Source: Sedimentisphaerales bacterium | Lineage (GTDB): Bacteria > Planctomycetota > Phycisphaerae > Sedimentisphaerales > SG8-4 | Direction: 5' to 3' | Assembly: GCA_016932895.1 (NCBI GenBank) | Contig: JAFGCA010000007.1 | Span: forward strand, 1 to 8,057 | DNA: 8,057 nucleotides | Part shown: positions 6,439 through 8,057 of the stretch, in pieces | Layout of the letters: every line of letters starts with the position of its first letter | Numbering within the stretch: position 1 is the first letter of the stretch | Program-made: the position numbers and the translations under genes | Notes under the pieces: generated by a model | Databases searched by the model: none | Told to the model about the DNA's origin: nothing | What the model saw: the letters and a program-made list of their open reading frames with translations, nothing else

Positions 6439-8057
6439 CTATTCTTCTTCTGCCAGCACCTTGGCCACGGCGCCCAACGCTTTGAGCCCGTACAGCAACA
6501 GGACCAGACCGATGATACCACACGCTCCCAGAGCGAAGATCTTCATCATCGGCCGGAACACAAACGATACCGCAAACGCCCAGGCGTAAACGGGGCTCAC
6601 GCTATCCTGGAAATCCACCATCTTCTTGGTCACCGGCTCAGCCGATGCGACGGGGCTGTCCACGGCCACCGAGCCGAAGAAGAACGGCGCGCTCGTCGCG
6701 TGGCAATCGGTGCAATAGCGGATTCCCAGCGACTGCGCTGCGGGCCTGACGGCATGCGCCAGCGGCCACATATAGGGCTCGGCCTCCGGATGATCCGCCT
6801 CGGTCACGAGCTCGCCCGCTTCGTCCAGGTGATAGAGCGACCCGCCGGCGACGTACACCGCCTTGTCGGCGGCGATGTCCGCCAGAGCCTTCAGGGCCGT
6901 GGCAATCTGCTCGGGCGTAAAGGCCGGCCAGCCCCCGCCCGCGGGCCCCTCGACGTCCTTAAACGCATCTGTAACGGCCTTCTCGACCGCATCGAGCTCC
7001 AGCGGCTTGACCCCTTCGTCGTTGAGATTGCCCCAGTAGGCGGGCCAGACCATCTTGTGCGGGGCGATCTGGTTTTCCGTCGTGCCGCTGGCGGCGCCTC
7101 CTTCGGCAAGAATGGGCGCCAGGACGTGGGGCAGCACGTTCAGGTCCTTGTTGACGTTCGGTGTTCCCAGCCGGTGCGCCCGCGCGGTCTTGGTCAGCAC
7201 GGCCTGGTCGCCCGGCCAGGGGCCGGAGTGACACGCCGTACACGTGAGCCTCTCGAAGTGAACCGTCGGAATGCCCACGTGCGTCGGGAACGGAGCCCCG
7301 AGCCGCCCGCCTTCCGGGCGCTGCCCATCTTCGTTGCCGAGATGGCAGCCGCGACACGAGGTGGTCGCCGCCATGGCGTTGCCCGACTCCTCGGCCTCGC
7401 CTTCATAGCCGCGGGTGATATTGTGATACAACCCGTTGCGGTGGCAATCGACGCACGTCAGGCCGGCCGCCAGGTGAATGTCCTCGTCGGCCGTCCATTT
7501 CTCGGCCTTCTCTTCGCTGCCGGTGCCGTAGAGATCGCTGTGGCAGAAATAACAGCGGTGGTCGGGCACCTCGCGGACGACCTCGACCAGAACGTTGCCG
7601 TTCTCATCAAAGCGGTCCTTGTCATACGTGACGCGCGGAGCGTTCTTCTCCGTCTCGTCGGGAATGAACGGATCGTAGGTAACGGAAACCTTGGCCGCCG
7701 ACCCGGTCACGTTGGCGAACTCACACGACGCCGTGGCCGCCCAGCGGAAGTTCTCCTTGGCCGAGACTTGTACCGCGTAGCCGTTGACACCGCCCTGGTC
7801 CTGCCCCGGATGAGCGTTGTGGCACGCCAGACAGTTGACCTCAAGCTTCCCCGAGACATACTGCTTGGCCATACTGTCCCCGTCGGTGGCCTTGACTTCG
7901 CCGACGCCGCCGCCGGGCATGTGCCGCCCGAAGATCTTGGTGAACTCGAACGGCGTCAGTCCGACGTCCCCGGGGCTAAACGCGCCGGGCCAGGGGCGGT
8001 ACGACAGGGGAAGCTGGATGCCCAGCTTCGGGCTGAAGTAGATCCACGGCTCGCCCG
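6439..8057 (-). CDS. Membrane-anchored multihaem cytochrome c (partial, N-terminus beyond window)
   Basis: The reading frame is open to the right edge. The Met encoded at 7918-7920 is probably internal, because 45 further in-frame codons precede it without a stop and no Shine-Dalgarno site lies before it. Of the 538 visible residues, six CXXCH haem c sites occur at about 75-79 (CLACH), 168-172 (CYFCH), 201-205 (CVDCH), 234-238 (CRGCH), 272-276 (CTACH) and 448-452 (CTDCH). More may lie upstream. Between the fifth and sixth sites is a haem-free segment of about 170 residues containing HKMVWPAYWG (333-342) and WPLAHAVRP (430-438). A hydrophobic helix (about 506-530) anchors the C-terminus, followed by a short tail ending in EEE. 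The cytochrome domain should lie outside the cytoplasm, handing electrons to or from the cytochrome b-like product of the next gene. The substrate is unknown. I cannot place it in a named family. Confidence 0.85.
   Translation of the reverse strand, partial: GEPWIYFSPKLGIQLPLSYRPWPGAFSPGDVGLTPFEFTKIFGRHMPGGGVGEVKATDGDSMAKQYVSGKLEVNCLACHNAHPGQDQGGVNGYAVQVSAKENFRWAATASCEFANVTGSAAKVSVTYDPFIPDETEKNAPRVTYDKDRFDENGNVLVEVVREVPDHRCYFCHSDLYGTGSEEKAEKWTADEDIHLAAGLTCVDCHRNGLYHNITRGYEGEAEESGNAMAATTSCRGCHLGNEDGQRPEGGRLGAPFPTHVGIPTVHFERLTCTACHSGPWPGDQAVLTKTARAHRLGTPNVNKDLNVLPHVLAPILAEGGAASGTTENQIAPHKMVWPAYWGNLNDEGVKPLELDAVEKAVTDAFKDVEGPAGGGWPAFTPEQIATALKALADIAADKAVYVAGGSLYHLDEAGELVTEADHPEAEPYMWPLAHAVRPAAQSLGIRYCTDCHATSAPFFFGSVAVDSPVASAEPVTKKMVDFQDSVSPVYAWAFAVSFVFRPMMKIFALGACGIIGLVLLLYGLKALGAVAKVLAEEE

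Noticed and set aside
7918..7920. ATG as the true start of the multihaem cytochrome
   Set aside because: The frame stays open for 45 codons to the window edge with protein-like sequence, no Shine-Dalgarno site precedes this ATG, and the product would lack the export signal a cytochrome c needs.

Overview
All six supported genes are on the minus strand, so the window reads right to left. The sequence is GC-rich. The gene content suggests a Gram-negative-type bacterium with an anaerobic or versatile respiratory lifestyle: a membrane-anchored multihaem cytochrome c, a cytochrome b, a lipoprotein with a discoidin-like domain, an Agl23-type (TIGR03663) membrane glycosyltransferase and an ApbE flavin transferase. 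A planctomycete (Phycisphaerae-like) or a similar metagenome-derived lineage is my best guess. This rests on family flavour only, because no marker gene is present.

Region 1 (8057 to 5764) is a redox module. A multihaem cytochrome c enters from the right edge with its N-terminus missing, shows six CXXCH sites and ends in a membrane helix. After 24 bp comes a small multi-helix cytochrome b-like protein. Together they look like an extracytoplasmic electron-transfer subunit plus its quinone-facing membrane partner.

Region 2 (5763 to 5465) is a 299-bp gap holding a terminator-like GC hairpin, a perfect 7-bp inverted repeat and a short direct repeat. Region 3 (5464 to 4004) is a single NCS1-family (cytosine permease-like) transporter gene, followed by two tandem rho-independent terminators.

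Region 4 (about 3835 to 84) is a tight three-gene operon: a predicted lipoprotein with a Pro/Glu/Ala/Thr-rich tether and a discoidin-like domain, an Agl23-type glycosyltransferase overlapping it by 4 nt (ATGA), and an ApbE-type FAD:protein FMN transferase 6 nt further on. The operon has a good sigma70-like promoter (TTGACA, 17 nt, TAATAT) and a hairpin at the start of its predicted leader. The lipoprotein and glycosyltransferase suggest envelope glycan or glycoprotein work. The ApbE suggests flavinylation of a redox protein, but no flavinylation motif is visible in any protein of the window.

No RNA gene, CRISPR array, insertion sequence or phage gene was seen. I found no clearly novel system. 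The most unusual points are the ApbE without an export signal, the cytochrome's long haem-free segment, and the lipoprotein/glycosyltransferase coupling.
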